A stretch of DNA of 30,461 bases, taken from assembly GCA_964440655.1 (NCBI GenBank), contig CAYTTA010000025.1, positions 1-30,461 of the forward strand. Direction: 5' to 3'. The notes below the pieces were generated by a model, which saw only the letters and a list, made by a program, of their open reading frames with translations, had not been told where the DNA came from and made no database searches. Source of the stretch: CAYTTA01 sp964440655 (lineage in GTDB: Bacteria > Bacteroidota > Rhodothermia > Balneolales > Balneolaceae). Below, one piece after another: positions 22,831 to 30,461 of the stretch (its first letter is position 1; each line of letters starts with the position of its first letter). Both the position numbers and the translations under genes were made by a program.

Positions 22831-25290
22831 ATGAGAGAAAGTTCTGTTAATTCCACCGGAATCGGGTCGATTGCGGTGATTGGAAATTATTTGCCCCGTT
22901 TGTGCGGTATCGCCACCTTCACGCGGGACCTTGTTGAGTCGATCTCTTCCGCCAGCGGAAACCCCGACTGCTGGGCCATTGCGATGAATGACCGGGAGGA
23001 TGGGTATGATTATCCCGGAAACGTCCGCTACGAGATCGATCAAAACAATCCGGAGGCCTACAGACGGGCAGCCGATTTTCTGAAGGCACAGAAAGCGGAT
23101 CTGGTCTGCCTTCAGCATGAGTACGGTATTTTCGGCGGGCCTGCCGGAAGCCATATCCTGGAGCTCCTCCGGAACCTCCGTATACCTGTGGTTACCACAC
23201 TCCACACCGTACTGATCGAGCCGCCGGGAGAGTACTACCGGGTGATGATGCATCTGGTGTCACTTTCCGACAGGGTGGTCGTCATGAGCCGCCGCGCGGT
23301 CGACATCCTTCAGACGGTCTACGATGTCCCGCAGGGGAAGATCGAATGGATCCCTCACGGAATTCCCGACATGCCATTCATGGATCCCAGCTACAACAAG
23401 GAGCGTCTCGGAAAACTCGGGAAGAAACTTCTGCTCACGTTCGGGCTGCTCTCCCCGAACAAGGGAATTGAATATGCGCTGCAGGCTCTTCCTGCTGTGG
23501 TGGAACAGATACCGGACCTGCACTACACCATCCTTGGTCAGACCCATCCCCATATCGTGAAGGAGCAGGGCGAGGCGTACCGGGAGAGTCTGATCGACAG
23601 GGTGAAGAGCCTTGGGCTGGAAGGTCATGTCTCCTTCGAAGACCGTTTTGTCTCGCAGAGCGAGCTTCTCGACTACCTCTCCGCGGCCGATCTCTACCTC
23701 ACCCCTTACATCGGTGAAGCCCAGATCACCTCCGGCACCCTCGCCTATGCCATGGCAACGGGCAAGGCGGTTGTCTCGACCCCCTACTGGTATGCCGAGG
23801 AGATGCTTTCGGGCGGCCGGGGGGAGCTCGTTCCGTTCCGCGATTCCGAAACGATGGCCCGGTCGGTTATCCGTCTACTCCGGCAGGATGAAGAGCGCCA
23901 TCAGATGCGGATCCGCGCCTATGATCACTGCCGGAATGCAGTCTGGAGCGAGGTTGCCCGCCGCTATCTGGAGCTGTTTGACACGGTGAGGCGGGAACAG
24001 CTGCGCCGCCCACGCCTCTACCCCTCATCCAGCCGCCTTCTCCCCTCGACCGGAAGTACACCCAAAGGATGGGTGCCGAAACCTCTGAGCACCATCACCC
24101 TGCCGTCGATCCGGATCGGTCATCTGGTTCGGATGACGGACGATACCGGTCTCTTCCAGCACGCCGCATGGACGACACCCGACCGAGATTTTGGCTATTG
24201 CACGGATGATAACTCCCGGGCGCTGCTTCTTACCGCACAACTTCGCAGGATGGAGACCACCGATCCCATACGGGTTGAACGACTCCACCGCATCTATCTC
24301 TCCTTTCTTCTCCACGCCCTGGATGAGGAGAGCGGCCGGTTCAGGAACTTCATGAACTTCAACCGGGAGTGGACCGAGCGGGTCGGTTCGCCCGATGCCC
24401 ATGGACGCGCGGTCTGGGCACTCGGTCAGGCTCTTGCTCTGGAGGAGAGCGAACCCGACCGGCAGCTGCTCGGCCGGCTGTTCCGCCGCAGCATGAAACC
24501 CCTTCCTGAATTTGAATCGCTCCGTACCGTGGCCTTCTCCCTGATCGGATTGGACGGCTACCTGACTCTCTATCCGGGGGATTCGGAAGCAAAACGCTGT
24601 TTCTCCCTTCTGGCTGAACGACTTCACTCCTTTTTCATGGAGGGTATGCCGGATGAGTGGCCCTGGCCGGAAGAGACCCTGACCTATGCCAATGCCAAAC
24701 TGCCCCATGCACTTCTCATCGCTGGACGGAGGCTGAACGATGAGATGATGACCGCCTCTGGTCTGGACACTCTCCGGTGGCTTCTGGAGATCCAGACCGA
24801 AAACGGTCACCTCGCACCGATCGGCAACCGGGGCTGGTATCGGAAAGGAGGGGAAAAGGCGCGCTTCGATCAGCAGCCGATCGAGGCTCACGCTCTTACC
24901 GAGGCGTGTCTTGAGGCATGGCGTGTAAGCGGGGACAACCGATGGCTGGGCCGGGCGACCCTCTGTTTCAACTGGTTTCTGGGCCGGAACGACCTCAATC
25001 TTCCACTTTATGAAAAATCGACAGGAGGATGCCGCGACGGTCTGGAGAGTGACGGCGTAAACCAGAACCAGGGAGCGGAATCGACTCTCTCATGGCTTCT
25101 CTCTCTGACGGCAATGCATCGCATGGCTGCCGAAAGAGATGCAGCCCACCCCACCGGAACCCCGCACTCTTTGAATGAACCGGTAAGCGAAGCCGGCCGG
25201 GCAAAATCGGCACCACGGATGGAGAGCCGCCCCGGCGAGAGCGTCCGCGACGGGATCGACCGGGGAAGAACCACCAAATCGGTCCGCTGA
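22831..25290 (+). CDS. GT4 glycosyltransferase fused to a C-terminal (alpha/alpha) six-hairpin-like domain
   Basis: 819 residues. The N-terminal GT-B transferase (about 13-395) starts with IGNYLPRLCGIATFTRDL, has HEYGIFGG and TLHTVL in the first Rossmann domain and LSPNKGIEYALQAL plus PYIGEAQITSGTLAYAMATG in the second. E296 of that segment is the first Glu of the E-x7-E motif of GT4 enzymes; position 304, where the second Glu should be, is Leu. After a Pro/Ser linker (about 395-425) comes an all-helical domain (about 430-770) with GYCTDDNSRALLL (455-467) and SPDAHGRAVWALG, which looks like an alpha/alpha-barrel of glycosidase or epimerase type. It ends in a disordered tail. The stop overlaps the next gene's start (TGATG). 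First gene of the glycan operon; donor and acceptor unknown. Confidence 0.85.
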   Translation: MRESSVNSTGIGSIAVIGNYLPRLCGIATFTRDLVESISSASGNPDCWAIAMNDREDGYDYPGNVRYEIDQNNPEAYRRAADFLKAQKADLVCLQHEYGIFGGPAGSHILELLRNLRIPVVTTLHTVLIEPPGEYYRVMMHLVSLSDRVVVMSRRAVDILQTVYDVPQGKIEWIPHGIPDMPFMDPSYNKERLGKLGKKLLLTFGLLSPNKGIEYALQALPAVVEQIPDLHYTILGQTHPHIVKEQGEAYRESLIDRVKSLGLEGHVSFEDRFVSQSELLDYLSAADLYLTPYIGEAQITSGTLAYAMATGKAVVSTPYWYAEEMLSGGRGELVPFRDSETMARSVIRLLRQDEERHQMRIRAYDHCRNAVWSEVARRYLELFDTVRREQLRRPRLYPSSSRLLPSTGSTPKGWVPKPLSTITLPSIRIGHLVRMTDDTGLFQHAAWTTPDRDFGYCTDDNSRALLLTAQLRRMETTDPIRVERLHRIYLSFLLHALDEESGRFRNFMNFNREWTERVGSPDAHGRAVWALGQALALEESEPDRQLLGRLFRRSMKPLPEFESLRTVAFSLIGLDGYLTLYPGDSEAKRCFSLLAERLHSFFMEGMPDEWPWPEETLTYANAKLPHALLIAGRRLNDEMMTASGLDTLRWLLEIQTENGHLAPIGNRGWYRKGGEKARFDQQPIEAHALTEACLEAWRVSGDNRWLGRATLCFNWFLGRNDLNLPLYEKSTGGCRDGLESDGVNQNQGAESTLSWLLSLTAMHRMAAERDAAHPTGTPHSLNEPVSEAGRAKSAPRMESRPGESVRDGIDRGRTTKSVR

Positions 25291-26474
25291 TGCGAATCGC
25301 CATTCTCTCACCCATCGCATGGCGCACCCCTCCGCGTCACTACGGACCGTGGGAGAGCATCGCCTCCGCCCTGACCGAAGCACTTGCAGAGCGGGGTTTC
25401 GATGTTACGCTCTATGCCACCGGAGACTCCATCACCGCCGGGCGACTCCGCTGGGTCTCTCCCCGCGGATATGAAACCGACCCGGAGATCATTCCAAAGG
25501 TCTGGGAGTGCCTTCACATCTCCCTTCTCTTTGAAGAGGCCGACCAGTACGACATCATCCACAACCACTTCGATTATCTCCCCCTCACCTACACCGGGAT
25601 GACCAGAACCCCGGTGGTGACCACGATCCACGGCTTCTCTTCCCCCGGTATTCTGCCTGTCTACCGCAAGTACAACCGGAAGTGCCGATATGTCTCGATC
25701 AGTGATGCAGACCGCTCTCCGGAGCTGGAGTATATAGCCACCGTCCACCACGGCATCGATCCGGCGCGGTTCACCTTCCGCTCCCGGCCCCGGGAGGGGG
25801 AGGAAGAGTATCTGCTCTTTTTCGGACGGATCCACCCCGACAAGGGTGCAGCCGACGCGATCGAGATCGCCCGCCGGACCGGGAAACGGCTCATCATGGC
25901 AGGGATCATCCAGGATCGGGACTATCACCGCACGAAAGTGGCGCCTTTTCTGGCGAAGGGAAGAGTCGATTTTATTGGAAGTGCCGGACCTGAATTGAGG
26001 GACCGGCTGCTCGGAGGTGCGACCGCTCTGCTCCATCCGATCCATTTCGATGAACCGTTCGGCCTTTCAGTGATCGAGTCGATGGCCTGTGGCACTCCGG
26101 TGATTGCCTATCACCGCGGCAGCATGCCGGAACTGATCCGGCACGGAGAGAACGGATTTTTGGTTACCGGTGTGGAGGAGGCTGCAGAGGCGGTCCACCG
26201 TGTCGGCATGATCGATCGGGCTCTCTGCCGCCGACGGGTTGAGGAGTATTTCACCATCGACCGCATGACCGACGACTACATCCGGGTCTATGAGTCGATT
26301 CTCTCCGGAAAGCGGAGGACCTTTCCGAAAGGTGATCAGGAACCGATACAGGTACCGGAAGAGAGAGGCGGCCTGCATCTTGAAGCCGGACCCGCCGCGG
26401 GAGGAAGAACCGGACCGCATCAGGCTGGCAACTCCGCATCAAAATCGGCCAATAGAGAGAATCATGGAGGTTAA
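25290..26474 (+). CDS. GT4 family glycosyltransferase
   Basis: 394 residues. The GT-B fold is clear: N-terminal RIAILSPIAWRTPPRHYGPWE with the Gly-rich acceptor loop, IIHNHFDYLPL and TTIHGF in the first domain; LLFFGRIHPDKGAADAIEIA and a complete E-x7-E motif (E255-PFGLSVI-E263) followed by ACGTPVIAYHRGSMPELI in the second. Such proteins use a nucleotide sugar and retain anomeric configuration. Residues about 337-394 form a disordered, Glu/Gly/Arg/Pro-rich tail that the fold does not need. Start ATG overlaps the stop of the previous gene (TGATG), and its stop lies 11 bases inside the next gene, so all three proteins should be made in fixed proportion. Confidence 0.9.
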   Translation: MRIAILSPIAWRTPPRHYGPWESIASALTEALAERGFDVTLYATGDSITAGRLRWVSPRGYETDPEIIPKVWECLHISLLFEEADQYDIIHNHFDYLPLTYTGMTRTPVVTTIHGFSSPGILPVYRKYNRKCRYVSISDADRSPELEYIATVHHGIDPARFTFRSRPREGEEEYLLFFGRIHPDKGAADAIEIARRTGKRLIMAGIIQDRDYHRTKVAPFLAKGRVDFIGSAGPELRDRLLGGATALLHPIHFDEPFGLSVIESMACGTPVIAYHRGSMPELIRHGENGFLVTGVEEAAEAVHRVGMIDRALCRRRVEEYFTIDRMTDDYIRVYESILSGKRRTFPKGDQEPIQVPEERGGLHLEAGPAAGGRTGPHQAGNSASKSANRENHGG

Positions 26475-27405
26475 CCGCGCCATTGTCCGACGTCACCAGG
26501 GAAATCCGATCCTGACACGGGAGGATGTCCCCTACCCTGTGGCGACAGTTCACAATGCAGGAGTCGCCAGGCACGGGAATCGGATTGTCATGCTGTTCCG
26601 ATCCCATCAGCAGAACGGACGTTCCATTATCGGAAAAGCGGTCAGTGAGGACGGGTTCCGGTTCCAGGTGGACCCCGAACCGTTTCTCACTCCCTCTTCC
26701 GAGCCGCCCTTCTCGGAATACGAGGAGTTCGGTGTGGAAGATCTCAGGATCAACCCTCTGGATGGGGAGTACTTTCTCACCTACAGCGCGTACTCCCGTC
26801 ACGGGGTGCGTATCGCACTTGCGCGCACCAACGATTTCACGAGTGTGGAGAGGGTTGCCCTGATCAGCCAGGCGGACATGCGGAATGTGGTCCTCTTCCC
26901 CGAGAAGATCGGCGGGGAGTATGTCCGTCTTGACCGGCCGCATTCGGAGATCTCCTCCTGGTCGATCTGGATCTCACGCTCACCGGATCTGATTCACTGG
27001 GGACGCTCCGAACTCATCATCCCCACGCTTCCCTACCACTGGGATGAGATGAAGGTAGGGCCGGGCGCACCGCCGGTGAAGACCGACAGGGGCTGGCTCA
27101 ACATCTATCACGGCGTTTTCCAGACGATGGCGGGAGCGGTCTATCGTCTTGGAGTCGCCCTTCATGATCTGGAAGATCCGGCAAAGGTGATTGGTGTGGC
27201 CGATCCCTGGATTCTTCAGCCCGAAGACCCGTGGGAGGTCTCCGGTTATGTACCCAATGTCGTATTCACCTGTGGAGCGGTTCCGGAAGAAGATGGCACC
27301 ATCAAAATCTACTGGGGAGGGGCGGACAGCGTCATCTGCGTGGGAGAATCCCGGGTCGATGACCTCGTCGAACTCTGTCTCCGTCACCCCCGAACCCTAC
27401 TTTAA
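26464..27405 (+). CDS. GH130 family glycosidase/phosphorylase, short form
   Basis: 313 residues, standard for GH130. These enzymes cleave beta-mannosides, most by phosphorolysis to mannose-1-phosphate and some by hydrolysis, inside the cell. Family signatures: IVMLFRSHQQ (41-50), GKAVSEDGFRF (57-67), FGVEDLRI (89-96) with D93 the likely general acid (proline of the usual EDPR is Leu), MKVGPGAPPVKTDRGWLNIYHG (196-217), and GYVPNVVFTCG (261-271). No signal peptide, so cytoplasmic. I chose the ATG at 26464 (MEVNR), with AGAGAG upstream, over an earlier ATG that would lie deep inside the GT4 gene. Phosphorylase versus hydrolase depends on phosphate-binding residues I cannot align here. Confidence 0.9.
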   Translation: MEVNRAIVRRHQGNPILTREDVPYPVATVHNAGVARHGNRIVMLFRSHQQNGRSIIGKAVSEDGFRFQVDPEPFLTPSSEPPFSEYEEFGVEDLRINPLDGEYFLTYSAYSRHGVRIALARTNDFTSVERVALISQADMRNVVLFPEKIGGEYVRLDRPHSEISSWSIWISRSPDLIHWGRSELIIPTLPYHWDEMKVGPGAPPVKTDRGWLNIYHGVFQTMAGAVYRLGVALHDLEDPAKVIGVADPWILQPEDPWEVSGYVPNVVFTCGAVPEEDGTIKIYWGGADSVICVGESRVDDLVELCLRHPRTLL

Positions 27406-27424
27406 AACCAAACCGACCGATGTC

Positions 27425-28897
27425 ATGATGGCAGCTGTACCGGTCATACGTACACAGCAGTATATCTCGCGCGACACATCCCGCGTGATCTGCCGGCTTC
27501 ATCTTCCGGGCGGAAACCCGGCCAGGGCCGACAAGATCATCCAGCGCATCATGAATCTGGAGAGCGAAAAGGTGGAGGAGCTGCTCGAGCAGGTGGTGGA
27601 TGATTTTTACGACCGCCACCGTGACATCGAGCGTATTTTCGAGCGCCATTTCAAGAATGTCCACGATCTGCTCTCTCCCGGAAAGGAACACAACATCCCC
27701 CGTTCCAGGAAGCTGCTGATCGGTGCCTGCTTCACAATGGAGTATGCCATCGAGTCGGCCGCCCTCTTCAATCCCTCCATCGTGCTGCATCCCAACCAGA
27801 GCGGTCTGCCGGAGGACAGCCTCCGGTTTATCATGAGCCTGAGAGCTACCGGGGAGGGGCACATCTCATCGATCGTCTTCCGGAGCGGGATGATCAATTC
27901 CGAAGGGGAGCTGATTTTCGACGAGGTGAGTCCCTATGCCACCACTCCCGACATGCAGCTCAATCCGGAGTATGAGAGGGAGGTGATCCGGAAGAAACTG
28001 CGCTGGCTGGGTGAATGCAACGAGATCGCCACCCATATCCTCGACCAGCTTCCTGAAATGTTCACCTACCAGCAGCTCAAGGAGAAGATGGCCCGGCTGA
28101 TCGAGGACCCGGTCTTTCCGCCCGAACGGCAGTTTGAGTGTTTTCATCAGATGCACTGGATCGTCAACTCCAACTACCGGCTGGACTTCCCGCCGGACCA
28201 TCAGATCTCGGAACGGGTGATCTTCCCCGTTTCGGAGATTGAGAGCGGTGGGATCGAGGATGCCCGGTTTGTCCAGTTTCATGCTGAGCACGGGGAGCAG
28301 ATCTACTACGCCACCTACACCGCCTACAACGGGCGCAACATCATCCCCCAGCTGATCGAGACCCGCGATTTTGAACATTTCAAGGTAAGCACCCTGAACG
28401 GCCATGCGGTCCAGAACAAGGGGATGGCCCTCTTCCCGCGGAAGATCAATGGCAAATATGCGATGCTCTCCAGACAGGACGGGGAGAACAACTACATCAT
28501 GTTTTCCGATGACATCCATTTCTGGGACGATTCACAGATCGTCCAGGAGCCGGCCGAGCCGTGGGAGTTCATTCAGGTCGGAAACTGCGGCTCCCCTCTG
28601 GAGACCCACGAAGGATGGCTCGTACTGACCCACGGAGTGGGCCCCATGAGGGTCTATTCGATCGGTGCGATACTGCTCGACCTGAAAGATCCCTCCAAAA
28701 TGATCGCCCGGCTCACCGAGCCGCTGATCCGGCCCTATGAGATGGAGCGGGAAGGATATGTTCCCAACGTGGTCTATACCTGCGGGGCCATCTTCCATCT
28801 GGATGAGCTGATTATCCCCTTCTCCATGTCGGACATCCAGGCGGGTGTTGTCCGGGTGAAGGTGGACGATCTTTTTTCGGCCATGAAGCCGGTCTGA
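27425..28897 (+). CDS. GH130 family protein with helical N-terminal extension
   Basis: 490 residues from the ATG at 27425 (a second ATG is at 27428). The C-terminal part is a GH130 five-bladed beta-propeller: GGIEDARF (275-282) with D279 in place of EDPR, KGMALFPRKINGKYAMLSRQDGEN (about 332-355), VGNCGSPLETHEGWLVLTHGVG (385-406), GYVPNVVYTCG (444-454). Before it are about 240 mostly helical residues, including AALFNPSIVLHPNQSGLP (112-129) and RATGEGHISSIVFRSG (140-155), a conserved arrangement of the long GH130 group. The group is poorly characterised, so substrate and reaction are open. It starts 19 bases after the short GH130 gene, without a clear Shine-Dalgarno sequence, and closes the operon. 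No signal peptide. Confidence 0.87.
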   Translation: MMAAVPVIRTQQYISRDTSRVICRLHLPGGNPARADKIIQRIMNLESEKVEELLEQVVDDFYDRHRDIERIFERHFKNVHDLLSPGKEHNIPRSRKLLIGACFTMEYAIESAALFNPSIVLHPNQSGLPEDSLRFIMSLRATGEGHISSIVFRSGMINSEGELIFDEVSPYATTPDMQLNPEYEREVIRKKLRWLGECNEIATHILDQLPEMFTYQQLKEKMARLIEDPVFPPERQFECFHQMHWIVNSNYRLDFPPDHQISERVIFPVSEIESGGIEDARFVQFHAEHGEQIYYATYTAYNGRNIIPQLIETRDFEHFKVSTLNGHAVQNKGMALFPRKINGKYAMLSRQDGENNYIMFSDDIHFWDDSQIVQEPAEPWEFIQVGNCGSPLETHEGWLVLTHGVGPMRVYSIGAILLDLKDPSKMIARLTEPLIRPYEMEREGYVPNVVYTCGAIFHLDELIIPFSMSDIQAGVVRVKVDDLFSAMKPV

Positions 28898-29020
28898 TCC
28901 CCGCCGGCAACCCGGGCCGTCTCTCATTACGCGTGGATGAACCCGGATCGGCCGGCACCGCGAGAGTGAATCGGGCGCAGACCGAGCCGGAACGAGAGAG
29001 AACCAGCCGCAACCTCTCTG

Positions 29021-29695
29021 CTAATCGACCAGGTTCTGCAGAAGCGCGTAGCGGGCAAGGTCGACGTTCGACCGCATGTTCATCTTTCTCTTGAGCCGGG
29101 AACGGTAGGTATGAACCGTCTGAACGCTCAGCGAGAGCTCCTCGGCAATCTCGCTGCTCGGCTTTCCTTCCGCAATCATGCAAAGGATCTGGTACTCCCG
29201 GTCGGAGAGGATTTCATGAATCGACTTGTTCACGCTCCGGTCCATCTGCTGTGCCATCTGATCGGCGACATTCATGCTGATGTAGCGTTTTCCACGCCTC
29301 ACGATCTGTCGGATGGCGCGTACCAGCTCTTCCGATACGCTCGATTTGGTCAGATAACCCGAGGCACCCGCCCGGATCGCCCGTATGGCAAATCGATCTT
29401 CCGGATGCATGCTCAGCATGAGAACCGGAAGATCCGCATGACGCTCCCGGATATCTTTCAGGACATCAAGTCCGTTCCTGCCCGGCATGCCGATATCCAG
29501 GATCACAATATCAGGCAATTCCTGCGATAACTGCTCCAGTGCCTCAAACCCGTCGGACGCTTCCTGGACTACCTTGATATCGATCGACGACTCTTCAAGT
29601 ATTCTTTTCAGGCCTTCGCGAACAAGCTGATGGTCGTCCGTTATCATCACTCGGATCATGATCGGCTTCGTCTGTAATTCAGGATTCAGGGTCAT
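29021..29695 (-). CDS. NarL/FixJ family response regulator (receiver + LuxR HTH)
   Basis: 224 residues from the ATG at 29695, or 212 from the ATG at 29659 (MIRVMITDD), which would be the more usual N-terminus; neither has a strong Shine-Dalgarno sequence. Receiver domain: acidic pair D20-D21, phosphoacceptor D67 in VILDIGMPG, and K117. A GerE/LuxR-type helix-turn-helix covers about 163-205 (LSDREYQILCMIAEGKPSSEIAEELSLSVQTVHTYRSRLKRKM). No sensor kinase is next to it, so it is an orphan here. It converges on the GH130 operon and diverges from the DUF892 gene, either of which could be a target; that is inference only. Confidence 0.93.
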   Translation of the reverse strand: MTLNPELQTKPIMIRVMITDDHQLVREGLKRILEESSIDIKVVQEASDGFEALEQLSQELPDIVILDIGMPGRNGLDVLKDIRERHADLPVLMLSMHPEDRFAIRAIRAGASGYLTKSSVSEELVRAIRQIVRRGKRYISMNVADQMAQQMDRSVNKSIHEILSDREYQILCMIAEGKPSSEIAEELSLSVQTVHTYRSRLKRKMNMRSNVDLARYALLQNLVD

Positions 29696-29877
29696 TCTTT
29701 TACAAGATGATCCGGAAGGGTATCTGTTACGGTTTTTGATGAAAGGAGGCGATGCCCGACGTCAACCATGTAATTTTTTGATCCAAAAGATGTAAGGCTA
29801 GAACGGCGCCGGATTTGCACCTTACATCTGCAGGAGAAAAACAGACAACAATCAGGAACATTGAAAAGGAGTCGAAG
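29696..29877. promoter_or_regulatory. Divergent region, response regulator / DUF892
   Basis: 182 bases. It includes AAAGGAGG at 29740-29747, a strong Shine-Dalgarno-like sequence not belonging to either flanking gene, and an 18-codon frame starting at the ATG at 29738 that ends in TAA just before the DUF892 leader. An alternative ATG directly after the AGGAGG gives a 9-codon frame. Either may be a leader peptide or chance. Promoter elements cannot be fixed. Confidence 0.3.
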
Positions 29878-30399
29878 ATGGCAAAGAACAAAGCCAACGG
29901 TTTGAAAGAGCTATTTGTGGAACAGCTGAAGGATATCTACTGGGCCGAGAAAGAGCTCACGAAGTCCATGCCGAAGATGGCGGAGAAAGCCACCTCCAAA
30001 GAGCTGAAAAAAGCCCTGGAGCAGCATCACAAGATCACCGAAAAACAGGTGAAACGGGTGGAGAAGGTCTTTGATTCGCTCGGGATGGAAAAAAGTGACA
30101 AGAAGTGCGAGGGCATGGCCGGTCTGATCAAGGAGGGAGAAGAGATGATGAAGGAGGCCGGTGAGGGAATGGTGCGCGACGCAGCCATCATTGCAGCCGC
30201 TCAGAAGGTGGAACACTATGAGATCGCCTCCTACGGGACGATGAGCGAGTTTGCCCGGATTCTGGGTGAAAACGAGGCGGAGTCTCTGCTGAACGAGATT
30301 CTGGAGGAGGAGAAGGAAGCCGACCGGATCCTGACCGAAGTTGCCTCTGGCATCAATGTCGAGGCAAAGGAAGAGCCCGAGAAGATGAAGGCTCATTAA
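29878..30399 (+). CDS. DUF892 / YciE-YciF family ferritin-like protein
   Basis: 173 residues from the ATG at 29878, chosen because AAGGAG precedes it by seven bases; the frame is open further upstream. The protein is a four-helix ferritin-like bundle with metal-ligand candidates E24 in DIYWAEKEL, the E-x-H/H-x-E elements around 48-55 and KVEHYE (110-115), and a C-terminal EEEKEAD helix (143-149). Family members (E. coli YciE/YciF) are induced by osmotic and general stress and may bind iron or other metals. Lys- and Glu-rich throughout, cytosolic, with no partner genes such as katN or yciE beside it. Its strong ribosome-binding site suggests high expression. The last 62 bases of the window hold no feature I can name. 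Confidence 0.9.
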   Translation: MAKNKANGLKELFVEQLKDIYWAEKELTKSMPKMAEKATSKELKKALEQHHKITEKQVKRVEKVFDSLGMEKSDKKCEGMAGLIKEGEEMMKEAGEGMVRDAAIIAAAQKVEHYEIASYGTMSEFARILGENEAESLLNEILEEEKEADRILTEVASGINVEAKEEPEKMKAH

Positions 30400-30461
30400 C
30401 TGTCTCCATTCATCATAAACCAGCCGAAAAATTGTGAACAGAGAAAATGTACCCTCTCAAC

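Noticed and set aside
22831..28897. Polysaccharide-utilisation locus
   Set aside because: No SusC/SusD pair, no exported glycoside hydrolase and no sugar sensor accompany the GT4/GH130 genes.

Overview
The window looks like chromosomal DNA of a fairly GC-rich (about 60% by eye) Gram-negative bacterium of the Bacteroidota/Balneolota/Rhodothermota (FCB) group. The main clues are a bacillithiol deacetylase (BshB1 type), a 59-residue histone H1-like protein of the kind common in that group, a TolC-type outer-membrane protein, many genes with weak or no Shine-Dalgarno sequence, and a tRNA-Asn without encoded CCA. Naming the phylum is inference. There are no insertion sequences, CRISPR arrays, rRNA genes or phage structural genes.

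Layout. Bases 84-3003 (minus strand) hold a TolC-family protein and a three-gene envelope operon resembling YqjD, YqjE and a DUF3618-like protein. They are separated by a 393-base stretch without genes that carries an imperfect tandem repeat and an operator-like palindrome. bshB1 (plus) follows and converges on a dnaG-suhB-like pair (minus). sucD and a DJ-1/PfpI protein (plus) follow, with a good terminator between them. Bases 9003-15314 (minus) form a closely packed group: a HisN-like phosphatase, a large M1-peptidase-like protein that has lost its zinc site, glycogen synthase and ADP-glucose pyrophosphorylase. Bases 15576-22079 (plus) encode a penicillin acylase-family protein, a NagZ-type GH3/serine beta-lactamase fusion, an unrecognised protein with weak amino-acid-kinase character, and the histone H1-like gene. 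tRNA-Asn with its own promoter and terminator comes next, then about 480 bases without a recognisable gene.

Bases 22831-28897 are the most interesting block. It is a tight plus-strand operon of a GT4 glycosyltransferase fused to a probable six-hairpin (alpha/alpha) domain, a second GT4, and two GH130-family proteins (one about 313 residues, one about 490 residues with a helical N-terminal extension). The first three genes overlap, which implies translational coupling. GH130 enzymes are beta-mannoside phosphorylases or hydrolases, so the operon may both build and recycle a mannose-containing glycan or glycoside. The substrate cannot be read from sequence. The right end has an orphan NarL/FixJ response regulator (minus) and a divergent DUF892 (YciE/YciF) ferritin-like gene.

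Together the window mixes housekeeping (replication, TCA cycle, glycogen), thiol/carbonyl and general stress functions, cell-wall turnover, and a four-gene glycan module that is the best candidate for an under-described system.
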